Assembly (NCBI GenBank): GCA_009760855.2 | Contig: WPIO01000022.1 | Span: forward strand, 5,716,501-5,780,500 | DNA: 64,000 nucleotides | DNA from: Cristatella mucedo | Taxonomy: Eukaryota; Bryozoa; Phylactolaemata; Cristatellidae | Reading direction: 5' to 3' | Shown: piece after piece, positions 33,611-42,299 of the stretch | Position numbering within the stretch: the first letter of the stretch is position 1 | Layout of the letters: each line of letters starts with the position of its first letter | The notes under the pieces: model-generated | Told to the model about the DNA's origin: nothing | The model's database searches: none | What the model saw: the letters and a program-made list of their open reading frames with translations, nothing else | Program-made: the position numbers and the translations under genes

Positions 33611-35863
33611 CTAGCGGGGGGGGGGGGGGGGGGGGGGGGGGGGAACAGACGACGCCGAAGCTACCTGCTCGAGGAGGGCTCGCTGTTTCGCTGTCAGCCA
33701 CGAGGCGTCTCCGAGTCCCTGGGCGAGGTTGTAGCCATGCGCGAGGGAAGCGTCGAGCTCCGATGACGGCCGAACGACAGCGCTGGCATCGCGAGCAGCC
33801 CGCTGGAGCGACAGCGGCGACGTCTCCGACACGGCCCGCCGCAGCGGCGAACGGCTCTGGCCGAACGCCAGTGCCGCTGCGCCGCCGTCGTGAGGCCACG
33901 TAGGCAGCGCTCGCCGCCCGGCTGCACTTCGCGGAGCAGCCGGCGTCGGGTTTCGAGGAAAGCTGCGGTCGAGTCCCGCGACGTCGTTCTCCGCCTCCTC
34001 CGCCGCCGCCATCGGAGCCGCCGTCGGTACGAGTCGGCGCACCCAGTCCCGAAGCGCATCCGACAGTGGCAGCTGCTGCTGCTGCTGCACGGCGAAATCG
34101 GTCTGCGGCTCGTCCGATTCGGCTATGGGCGTCAGGTCGAGCGGTCGCGTCAGCGAGTCTCGCGTCTTCTCTTCTCGCCGCAGCAGGCGCTCGCTGTACA
34201 GGTCGAGAATCCCGAGCTGGTCGCAAGCCAGCTCGGGTGACGTGGCCTGGGCGTCGTGCGAGGCCGGCTGCGCGGGCTCCTGCGCCGAACCCAGGCGAAC
34301 CTGCAGCGGCAGCTGCGGCTGAGCTGCATCAGCCCCGCCGCCACCGCCGCCTCCAGACGGTGGGCCGCCGACCGCAGCAGCGACCGCCGTCTCGTCGGCG
34401 ATCCGTTCGCTGTCGCCGGGCTCGGCGCTGCGCCGGCCGCCCGCGAAGGCAGCCCGGGAGCGCCTTTTCGCCGAACGTGCTGCCGCGCCGCCACCGGCGT
34501 GCGCCTTTTTCTTCCGAGCGCGGCGGCGCCGCCGCTCGCCGGTCGCCTCCGTCGCCGTCGAGTCGGTTTCGACCGGTGGCGAAACCGGCGACCGGCTGGA
34601 GACGCCCGAATCTGGAGGCTCTTGGCCCGCCGCGGCGACGACGTCGGCTCCGGCCGCCGGCGCCATTCCTCCTACGACGGCCGCGTCGGAACTCGCCGCC
34701 GGGTTCGCCAGGCCGCGCCGCGCCGACGCTGCTGCGGGGCTCGTGGCCGCCTCGTGGCCACCGTCAAACTTGATCCCCGACGTCCGGTACAACCTCTTCA
34801 CCTGAGGCTTCATCCTGTTCAGCAGGCTGACCGGCAAGTCCGACTGCGGATAGAGGTCCCAGACGGAAGTAAGCGTGCTCCGCTCGCCGCCCGCTCGCGT
34901 CACGTTCAAGCTCGACACCCTCGACGCCGAAGCCGTCTTCGAGCGCCAGCGCAACGCGCCGGCGGCTGCCACTGCTGCCCCCTCCTCAAGCGTCTCGTCG
35001 AAAGCCGCCGACGCGGACGCTGTGCGCCATGCGTCGCCGCCGCACACCTCTGGCGGCGCTCGCGAGGCGGCGGCGGCGGCGGAGGCAGGGCTCGCCATGG
35101 CGGCCCGCGCTGCTGCGTGCTCTTCTGAGCGACCGGCTGCCGCCGCCGCCGCCACCGCCGCGAGTGGTCGCTGAGCTCGAATGGCAGCCGCGGCCGCGGC
35201 TGCGCCGCGACGTTGCGACGCGACTCCGGCGAACTTGCTGAGCCGGTCGCAGCTGCGCATCGACTCCTTCGAGCCGCTCGCCGACGTCGTGCTGGACGCC
35301 CGCGCGGCGAGACTTTGCTCGCCCGTACTCGTCGTCTTCTCGTCACCCTCCTTGCCACGCCAGCCACCGCCGCCGCCGCCGCCGCCGCCGTCTGCGGACT
35401 CGCCTGACGGTATAGCGCAGTCGGCGGTGGCGAGCCTCCTTATGACGTTAACCCAGAGGCTCCACGTCCGGCCGCGCTTTGCCAGCGAGCTGGGGTTGTT
35501 GCACATTTCGAAAAGCAGCGGCTTACGTCCGCCGCCGCTCTCCACGCGAATCGTGTACGGCCCGGCGACGGACACGCCGATGTCGCCGAGCGGCAGCGCT
35601 TTTACCATCTCGAAGCCGTCCGTCTCCGGATCGTGACCGTCGGGCGGTCGCACGGCTTCCGGGTTCTGCCTGTAGTCCGCCGGCGGCAGCTGCCGGGTCA
35701 CAAGCAGCATCGTCGGCGTGACGGCCAGATGGAGTTGCTCCAGGCCAACGCCGGCCTCGTCCACGCGAACGAAAGGCGACTCGAGGACGATGTCGACGTC
35801 CTGAAACTCGTCGTACTCTCCGGTGCTCGCGAGGAACTTCTGGACGCGCAGCGAGCTGCTCAT
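33611..35863 (-). CDS. 750-residue single-exon ORF; possible PH-like (GARIN/FAM71-like) N-terminal domain
   Basis: A long GC-rich frame from ATG 35863 to TAG 33611. Residues 1-160 look folded: FQDVDIVLESPFVRVDEAG, LHLAVTPTMLLVTRQLP, FEMVKALPLGDIGVSVAG, ending WSLWVNVIRRLA. The strand pattern with a final W-containing helix resembles PH-like domains. The order (ESxFVxV, then LAVTPTMLLVTR, then a LPL segment, basic strand and W helix) weakly recalls the GARIN/FAM71 Rab2-binding domain. That assignment is inference. The remainder is Ala/Gly/Arg/Ser-rich and disordered, with a basic block RRRRARKKK. The C terminus is nine prolines encoded by a 28-G homopolymer, so the true end is uncertain. The ORF starts 292 bp from a plus-strand first exon at 36155. 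Confidence 0.6.
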   Translation of the reverse strand: MSSSLRVQKFLASTGEYDEFQDVDIVLESPFVRVDEAGVGLEQLHLAVTPTMLLVTRQLPPADYRQNPEAVRPPDGHDPETDGFEMVKALPLGDIGVSVAGPYTIRVESGGGRKPLLFEMCNNPSSLAKRGRTWSLWVNVIRRLATADCAIPSGESADGGGGGGGGGWRGKEGDEKTTSTGEQSLAARASSTTSASGSKESMRSCDRLSKFAGVASQRRGAAAAAAAIRAQRPLAAVAAAAAAGRSEEHAAARAAMASPASAAAAASRAPPEVCGGDAWRTASASAAFDETLEEGAAVAAAGALRWRSKTASASRVSSLNVTRAGGERSTLTSVWDLYPQSDLPVSLLNRMKPQVKRLYRTSGIKFDGGHEAATSPAAASARRGLANPAASSDAAVVGGMAPAAGADVVAAAGQEPPDSGVSSRSPVSPPVETDSTATEATGERRRRRARKKKAHAGGGAAARSAKRRSRAAFAGGRRSAEPGDSERIADETAVAAAVGGPPSGGGGGGGADAAQPQLPLQVRLGSAQEPAQPASHDAQATSPELACDQLGILDLYSERLLRREEKTRDSLTRPLDLTPIAESDEPQTDFAVQQQQQLPLSDALRDWVRRLVPTAAPMAAAEEAENDVAGLDRSFPRNPTPAAPRSAAGRRALPTWPHDGGAAALAFGQSRSPLRRAVSETSPLSLQRAARDASAVVRPSSELDASLAHGYNLAQGLGDASWLTAKQRALLEQVASASSVPPPPPPPPPR
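33616..33643. repeat. Poly-G homopolymer, 28 bp
   Basis: An uninterrupted G run (C on the coding minus strand) lying inside the last codons of the 750-residue ORF. Confidence 0.95.
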
Positions 35864-36480
35864 GCCGTCTCCGCGTCGGCGCTCCGCTCAGCCGAGCGCC
35901 GCGCGTGAGCGCGCGCCAGCGGCAGGCGCGGCCGGCGCGAGGGCGCGGCGAGAGGAAGCAGCAGCAGCCGCAGCTGACGGGACGCCGCCACCGCCGTCGG
36001 GGCAGAGAGACCGAAAACGAGCAGCGAGCCTCAGCGACGGCGAGCGCCGGCGGCGGCGGCATCGCATTCCGCGCGCGACTTCCGACCTGCCGCCGCGTTT
36101 CGCGCGCGCTTCGATTTGCGCCAGTACGAGGCGTCTCTCGTCGAGCTGCGTCCGATGGCAACGTCTCTGAAAGTGGGAGAAAATAAGAAGTTCCTTCTGC
36201 GCGTCATCGACACAGACGGTAGGCGTACTCACTCACGTGGAAGCTCAAGCCTGGAAGCGTTCGGGCGTAAGAAGCGCTCGCCGACGGCGGAGCCGCTGTG
36301 CGATTCCGGCTGGCAGCGGGCGGCCGATGCTCGTGGGCGAAGGCTGGCGAAGGCAAAGGCGAACGCGAGAGCGCCGGTGACGTCACGGAGCTCTGGGCCG
36401 AACTGAATGAGGAGCGAACCGGAGCGGCTGCGGTTAAGCGCGATGCAACGTGAGCAGCGAGCAGTCTGCTCGGAAGCGCC
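35864..36480. promoter_or_regulatory. CpG-rich bidirectional promoter
   Basis: Very CpG-rich sequence lies between and around the minus-strand ATG at 35863 and the plus-strand ATG at 36155. No TATA box is seen. The layout suggests one divergent promoter. Confidence 0.45.
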
Positions 36481-36820
36481 AGCTCTGTCTGGCTGCCACT
36501 AACCATACTTGCATGCTGACACTGTGCATGTCACCCGTAACTATGTTATTCTTCTTGTTTATTGAGCAGGCTACCACTAGCCATTCGATCTACCACTCGA
36601 TCTACCATTCGATCTATCAACTAACCATTCGAGCCTTTGCAGCTAATGTAAAGTGCCAAGAAAGAGATTGAGTTCTCTGAGGGCGCTATATCAAATGTGT
36701 TCTTCTTATTATAATAGCAATCAAATCTGTCAAGTCAAGTGTGTTGTAGATCCGGTGCAGTGGCGACCTTACGTTGCATCCTTCTTGTGGACGACGCCAA
36801 GTTTAAATTGCCTGTCACTC
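36155..36820 (+). CDS. First two exons of a probable FERM-domain gene
   Basis: Exon 1 is 36155-36218 (MATSLKVGENKKFLLRVIDTD, phase 1, donor GACG|GTAGGC). Exon 2 is 36761-36820 (ATLRCILLVDDAKFKLPVT, phase 1, acceptor GGTGCAG, donor ACTC|GTAAGC). Phases match. The joined strand pair with LLVDDAKFKLPV resembles the first strands of FERM lobe F1 in band 4.1/FARP-type proteins (CxVLLLDDxxFxxxV), which link membrane proteins to cortical actin. The exon-2 acceptor has a weak pyrimidine tract. I could not find the following exon (expected GQxLxDxVCxxLxLxExDYFG) in the window. The L2 tail at 36482-36716 sits in intron 1. Confidence 0.42.
36482..36716 (+). mobile_element. L2 3' UTR and tail
   Basis: GCATGCTGACACTGTGCATG through GTAAAGTGCCAAG and GGGCGCTATATCAAATG. 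Inside, CATTCGATCTACCACTCGAT-type units are repeated in tandem. Confidence 0.75.
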
Positions 36821-37339
36821 GTAAGCTGATTTGTTTCCGGTGGCAATGGAGGCTATGTGATAGCAAACGGACTCATTTCGATAGCCACTCTACTCATCTG
36901 GGGGCTGTGGCTTGGCTGTGAGACCGTGGGAGTATCCACCATTTCGGGGTTTCTTTTAAGTGCTGAACCTCGAATTTGGGGGCATTTCACAAGGTTAAGA
37001 GCTTTTCTTCGAAGTCTCTTTAGAAAAACTATCTAGTCCCACTCAATACCTGTCATTTTCGATCGCATTGTTATTGAAATCTTTCACTTTAGCTACTAGT
37101 TTAACTCTTAAAATCTTTTGAAAGTATAGCTACAGGCCGAAGGTACGCCACCCGTAGGCCTTGCTTGACACACGCTGCTGCAGGTATATTGAAGCTCGCA
37201 CCTCTATTTATAGAGCCCGAGAAGCATCGGACCTTTTTAAATCTCTCTAAAAGTAATATCCAATTTCGTCACTCCAAAAATACAACCGTCTTTAAAAAAA
37301 ATCAGTTTCTCTACTAGTAATAATGAGACGTCTCTATTT

Positions 37340-37520
37340 CGCCCTCGAATAAATTAAAATCTTTCTGGGCACTTTGCATATGCTGCAAAGGAAGCACGTC
37401 GGTATGATTAGTGTGAGCATGCATTAGTGTCAGCACGCATTAGCACACAAAGAACAGTTCAGACGGACCCGGCAAATACTGCGAAGGACAGGTGGTGCGT
37501 TTTTTAGCTTTTGAGCTTAA
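37340..37520 (-). mobile_element. L2 3' end fragment
   Basis: AATCTTTCTGGGCACTTTGC, ATGCTGCAAAGGAAGCACG and GTCAGCACGCATTAGCACAC match the inverse 3' UTR. Confidence 0.6.
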
Positions 37521-38410
37521 CAGTGAGCTTCACTGCTCGCCTGAAGAGTAAATTTGATCAAGAGGCGCCATTGGAGGGTCACCAAAGTGAGTGCAACGGC
37601 ACAAGCTGGGGCCCAACATTTTAATTACATTTGGCGAATTTAGCCAAAGAAAACCCATTGAGCAAGATGGTCTTATGATTACTCAAAGAAGTTTCCAAGC
37701 AACTGACACCTTTTATTGTGTCCACATTTATTTGATATACAAACTGCGATTGGGACCCATCAGTATTCATTCGTGAACCTTGTCATTTTTAGCAACACGT
37801 TACAGTGCAGCTGCACAGTATTATAAAAGCCCGCATACCTTACATTCCGCAGTACGCCCCAAACTAACGAAAGGTAGCAAACAGTGCGTTCACAGCAGTT
37901 TTTGCTTACATTTGTTGTATTTAGGATCATACCCGATCATGGCGAGTATTCAAAATGCATGAGATGCAATTCCATGATGCGGATATTCAAGAACGGTGCT
38001 CGTAGCTTCCTGTATAAATAAGCCATTTACTTTCGCGCTATTTGACGAACTCTAGAGGCTCCTGCAGTTCCGGCACCAGATTCCCTTGCCACAAGCACGC
38101 CGCTCGACGCCCACAGCACAGACGATAGGCTCGCGTCGCAATGTACAACTGATACAACCAAGGTATTAACATAAAAATCGCTGGTGACGGCGATCATTTT
38201 CGTCACCTCGGTGGCTCTAGCGTAAATTACTGCCATGGACTTCCAGACGCCTTCTTCCCAGCGTAATTGCAGCAGTCGTGTCTTCATCTTCATCCCTGAC
38301 AAACATTGCACAGCGTAGCGCAGCCTCGCGATCCTGTTTATGGCCCAGTTGGCCGTATCACGTTACAGCAGTCCTGGCTGTTGAACCCGCTATGGTACAT
38401 AATATATACC
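37521..38410. other. Unique sequence with a possible minus ORF
   Basis: No repeats recognised. See the ORF at 38027-38311. Confidence 0.3.
38027..38311 (-). CDS. ORF, possible exon, unrecognised
   Basis: A 94-codon minus frame. KTRLLQLRWEEGVWKSMAVI and MIAVTSDFYVNTLVVSVVHC read like a folded protein. It lies next to the old repeat at 38411, so it could be part of that element. No domain recognised. Confidence 0.22.
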   Translation of the reverse strand: MQCLSGMKMKTRLLQLRWEEGVWKSMAVIYARATEVTKMIAVTSDFYVNTLVVSVVHCDASLSSVLWASSGVLVARESGAGTAGASRVRQIARK

Positions 38411-39025
38411 CAAGCAGGGTTCAGTAGCCTAGGGTCGCTGTAATGTGATGCAGGCCACCTGGGGTCACTCGGCTGGGCCATGCCTACCCGTTGACTTGGA
38501 GCATGATGGGCGATGACGCACATTCGTCTTGGCAATTGAAAGAACGAAGCTTGTGGGTCTAGTCGTGGAGTCCTGCTTGGAGTCCTTTCTGTCGATCAGT
38601 ATCAGCATTCCAAAGGATGGATGACTGGCATTCATGGACAGTGCGACCACCCACGGGAAGGGCATTACGACCCGAGTGTCAGCGCCTTGCATTAAAGCGC
38701 TCACCGTCAATGCTCGCGTACACCGCGTTTCCTGTAGTGGGTTGTTCGTAGGCTCTCTGTGATGGAGCCCTCGGAGAGCTGAGACGAGCCCTTGAGTGAG
38801 TCTCCGTTACGAAGTCACTCGTACCACCGGCGACGTGGTTGTTACTCGTGAGATGGCAGTGGTCGCCTTCAAGATTGCTTCGGTCCGACGGAGTCGCTTT
38901 TGTATGGCAATTTTTGTATCATTTTTATCACACGTTTTCCTATAGCCCCAATGTGCCTAGCATTTTCCGATAGTACTGTTTAGTTACGCAATATTTTTGG
39001 CGCATTCTACTTTATTATAAAGAGA
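38411..39025. repeat. Old dispersed repeat, copy 2
   Basis: Partner of 20085-20700, same orientation. Shared blocks in order: TAGCCTAGGGT, GGGCGATGACG, AGCTGAGA...GTGAGTCTCCGTTAC, CCTTCAAGATTGC and TTATAAAG near the end. Confidence 0.4.
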
Positions 39026-39427
39026 TTTGTCAAACGGTCGTTTGCCTAGGATAGCCGTGTGACAGCGGTGAGAAAAGAGATTGGCGTAAATTCGTAAGTT
39101 ATGCATGGGGCGGTAAATAACCTGCTCCCTAGTCTCGGTTACATTTCTATAATGTCCGATAATGCCAATTCAGCAACAACAGAATTTCCTTAACCATGCC
39201 TAGTTGGTTGCCGTGCTAGTGTCCGAAGATGACAGATTTATACTCGCAAAAATCCAATCTAAGTGGAATCGTCCCAGACAAGGCTACCAAAATTAGGGGA
39301 CACGCAAAATAATGAGTTTGCGAAAGTTGTATACAAATTGCACACGAGTCGTCAAAAATCGGAAAGCATAAAATTCACAGTCTTCTCCTTCGTTATAAAA
39401 GTATAGGCAAATGACATGTAAAAAAAA

Positions 39428-39596
39428 TCCTAGCCGATTAAACAGCATCTTTTTGTATAGCGACAGAAGAGCCTTTACGGCTATCACCACCGCTTGCAGT
39501 GACGATAAAGGATCGCCCACCGCAGGAATCGAACCCACGACCTCGGTCCCGAGGTCGTGAAAGCAACCGCCTTACCTAGTGTGTCATCACGGCTCA
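39428..39596 (-). mobile_element. SINE-A, well preserved
   Basis: On the minus strand: GCCGTGATGACACACTAGG (A box), GTGGGTTCGATTCCTGCGG (B box), GGGCGATCCTTTATCG, GCAAGCGGTGGTGATAGCCG, TTCTGTCGCTATACAAAAAG, ending TTAATCGGCTAGG. Confidence 0.85.
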
Positions 39597-39652
39597 CCAT
39601 GTAGTATTGTCGCCCAACTGAACGATGCAAAAGAATAGTTCCTCATCGGACA

Positions 39653-39716
39653 TATAGCTAGGGCTATAAACTATCTCAATAACACATAGCTAGGACTATA
39701 AACTATCTCAAAATTC
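39653..39716. repeat. 32-bp tandem duplication
   Basis: CATATAGCTAGGGCTATAAA-CTATCTCAATAA is repeated once with small changes. Confidence 0.75.
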
Positions 39717-39759
39717 ACCTCACAGCTCAGGCACACCCAGCGGCATGATCGAAAAGTAG

Positions 39760-39963
39760 TCAAGCACCTTGTACATCACCACAGCCGAAGTCCACGATCA
39801 GGTCAACTGTTTCTGCAGCAGCAGTCGCGAAGCAAGTGACAAGAGTCACATGCTCCACAGCAACAATGATGTGCACATGAAGAATGGCATCTTCGGTTGA
39901 GTCGAAGGTACCTGACCACTGCACGTTGCCAACTGTCAGTTTTACTCTCTTACGTCGAATCAT
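39760..39963 (-). CDS. ORF, possible exon, unrecognised
   Basis: A minus frame starting ATG and ending TAG, outside repeats. RKRVKLTVGNVQWSGTFDST and DAILHVHIIVAVEHVTLVTC look like alternating beta structure. I do not recognise it. It may belong with 38027-38311 and 40562-40765 to one minus-strand gene. Confidence 0.25.
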   Translation of the reverse strand: MIRRKRVKLTVGNVQWSGTFDSTEDAILHVHIIVAVEHVTLVTCFATAAAETVDLIVDFGCGDVQGA

Positions 39964-40124
39964 AAGTCCCGGTCTTCCAATCCTTACATCGGCACCGGAT
40001 TAAACCACGGACTGCACCTATGTTGGATTGTTCTCCTAGTTACCCTCGATGTCTTCTGCATAACCATTTGCAAGTTCGCACAATTAACCGCAATTAGCAT
40101 GCACAAGTCACAGATTCGTAGTAT

Positions 40125-40262
40125 TATTAGCATTATTTTTAGTAAAATGCTTGTTAACCGCAGCATTTGCTTAATATATCGTGTTTCCTTTGCAGCAAAT
40201 GTAAAGCGCCTAGAAAGTGATTGAATTCTCTGAGAGCGCTTTATCAAGTGTGTTATTATTGT
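40125..40262 (+). mobile_element. L2 3' end
   Basis: CCTTTGCAGCAAATGTAAAG, TTGAATTCTCTGAGAGCGC and TTATCAAGTGTGTTATTATT. Confidence 0.75.
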
Positions 40263-40429
40263 ATGTAAGTAAATTTGCTTGATACATAGAGATACTTAAT
40301 ACTTCATGGTAACCAGGATCAAATAAATAGTATATCAAGATGCTGCTCGGTTGCGAGTTCTATCTTGACTAACTGACTAACTAACTAATTGACTAACTGA
40401 CTAACTTTGACTAACTGGAGTGTAAAAAT

Positions 40430-40580
40430 ATAATGTATTTGTATATAGCAACATGAGAGAACTTAATTTATATTCGGGCGCTTCACTTAAGCCACGGGGC
40501 TCGAGCCCACGACCTCGGCTCATCAAATACGTTCACCTCGATCCTGGTCGGGGCGAGCACCTTAACTACTGGGCCAAACC
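40430..40580 (-). mobile_element. SINE-B
   Basis: The minus strand has a tRNA-like head (CAGTAGTTAAGGTGCTCGCC, GTCGTGGGCTCGAGCCC), then GTGAAGCGCC, AAGTTCTCTCATG, TGCTATATACAAATAC. Confidence 0.65.
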
Positions 40581-40765
40581 AGGGCAGCATTTTTATAGAT
40601 GCTATGCATAACTATAGTACGCCTGGCATCGTAGAAAACCCTCTTGCTAACCGAAGGTAACAAGTGAATGTCGTTAATGTAGATCTGTCCATTCGATGGC
40701 CCGGAGAGGCATATGTCCAGCACCAGTCTTGCGTGCAACTCACTTCGAAGCCCAAGATTGAACAT
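40562..40765 (-). CDS. ORF, possible exon fragment
   Basis: The minus frame includes LVLDICLSGPSNGQIYINDI. A donor-like TTCGAA|GTGAGT falls inside the frame, and the 3' end runs into SINE-B. Weak candidate only. Confidence 0.13.
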   Translation of the reverse strand: MFNLGLRSELHARLVLDICLSGPSNGQIYINDIHLLPSVSKRVFYDARRTIVMHSIYKNAALVWPSS

Positions 40766-40915
40766 ACTCGTTCGAAGCCCACAGCATCACTGACTAATTA
40801 ATTTGTATTACACGTTAGCGGATCCACTGATAAATCTTGCGTAGGCGATATTCATTCTGAAAACTCAAGCCGTGCTTACATAAGCCTGTCGCAGCACAAT
40901 CGCTCAGCCATAAAA

Positions 40916-41096
40916 AATCCTAGCTGATTAAACAGCCTCTTTTTGTATAGCGACAGAAGAGCCTTTAAGGCTATCACCACCGCTTGCAGTGGCGATAAAG
41001 GATCGCCCACCGCAGGAATCGAACCCACGACCTCGGGAGCGAGGTCGTGAAAGCAACCGCCTTACCTAGTGTGCCATCACGGCTCACCATGACTCA
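40916..41096 (-). mobile_element. SINE-A, well preserved
   Basis: Nearly identical to 39428-39596: GCCGTGATGGCACACTAGG, GTGGGTTCGATTCCTGCGG, GCAAGCGGTGGTGATAGCC, ATACAAAAAGAGGCTG. Confidence 0.85.
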
Positions 41097-41166
41097 CCAA
41101 CCTGCAGACCGTTCCTAAAACTGACTGTCATGGTCACGCTCTTCATTTTTATCCGTTTGACTAGTG

Positions 41167-41361
41167 CAGCGGTTCTCAACCTTTGGGTCGCGACCCCTTT
41201 GGGGGGGGGGGGGTCGAACGACCCTTACACAGAGGTTGCCTAAGACCATCGGAAGACACACATTTCCACATGTTGCGAACAATAATTTTACGGTTGGGGG
41301 TCACCACAATATGGGCAACTGTATTAAAGGGTCGTGGCATTAGGAAGGTTGAGAACCACTG
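41167..41361 (-). mobile_element. SPIN-like hAT MITE
   Basis: A 195-bp element with terminal inverted repeats CAGCGGTTCTCAACCTT and AAGGTTGAGAACCACTG. Read on the minus strand it gives AATGCCACGACCCTTTAATA, CAGTTGCCCATATTGTGGTG, ACCCCCAACCGTAAAATTAT, CGATGGTCTTAGGCAACC, AAGGGTCGTTCGACCCCC and GGGGTCGCGACCC. As I recall them, these are hallmark blocks of the SPIN (Space Invader) non-autonomous hAT family. Flanks GACTAGTG and ATCTAGTG form an 8-bp target-site duplication with 6/8 identity and a central TA, as expected for Buster-type hATs. A G run of about 13 has expanded inside. No transposase is encoded. Confidence 0.85.
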
Positions 41362-41369
41362 ATCTAGTG

Positions 41370-42299
41370 GGTAGCGTAAAGATACAGTTTTGAGCAGCCC
41401 AGTGACCTTGGCCTGTCATTACTTCCCGGGTTCGTCTAAGTGGATGAGGCATCATCTAACCACAAAAAATCGTCGAGAAAGGACTACCCTGACACATCCC
41501 TGCGAAATTTAAATCTCATAAATAAATAAAGGCCATGCACGTAAGCTCAGAGCCGCGAAAAGGCCCTGCCACACGTGACTCACCAGACCGGGCAGAGACC
41601 GTCGCTGAGACTGAATGTCCTCGTGAATGTGGCTCGTCGTATGCATCCGTTCCGCTGAGAAATAATCTAAACAGAGTTTAAGCACGAAAATAAATAACGC
41701 GCTGGTCGCAAGGTCATCGCTGTTTGATGTAAGACGCACGGCTTAGCTCGAAATAGGGCAATCCACCAGGGCCACGACGCCCGACTGGTTTGCGAACCTC
41801 TAGCATCCTTTCAAGTCCTCGGAGTCAACAAGGAATCTCTTACAAGTCAGAGTGTGCCCATAGAGAACGTGTATGAACGTCAATGCGAAGACTAGATTAT
41901 TTTAGTGCTGCAATCCCCCCGATGCTCCTCCCTTGGACAATGCAGGTTTCTCACGCTCACTGATGGATAAAACTAGGCAGCCAAGAGCCAAAACCATTTT
42001 TTTTAACGAGTGCAGATTCGTAATATAGTAACAGCCTACACCTGGCCTCGTAGGTCAATTTGCTGCTATAAAGGAAGCTATAGATGTTTCCAGAAACGCG
42101 AGACTCGAGGGATTCGTGTGGCCACTTTCTGCTACGGGTCGTCGTGCTGGGCATCTCTACATAAATAGTCTGGTGATGACTCAAACGTGTGACCGGCTGG
42201 CACGAACCAACGCAGCTGAGACTGGATACAGGACGATGCATCGACGGTGCTCTTAGCACTCACGCCACAACTACTGCATCCACTTGTGGCGCATTACCT
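41370..42299. other. No recognisable gene
   Basis: Unique sequence with short, featureless ORFs. Confidence 0.35.

Noticed and set aside
34066-35128. Plus-strand ORFs of 235 and 290 residues
   Set aside because: Arg/Ala-rich shadows of the GC-rich minus-strand ORF at 33611-35863, with no fold-like segment.
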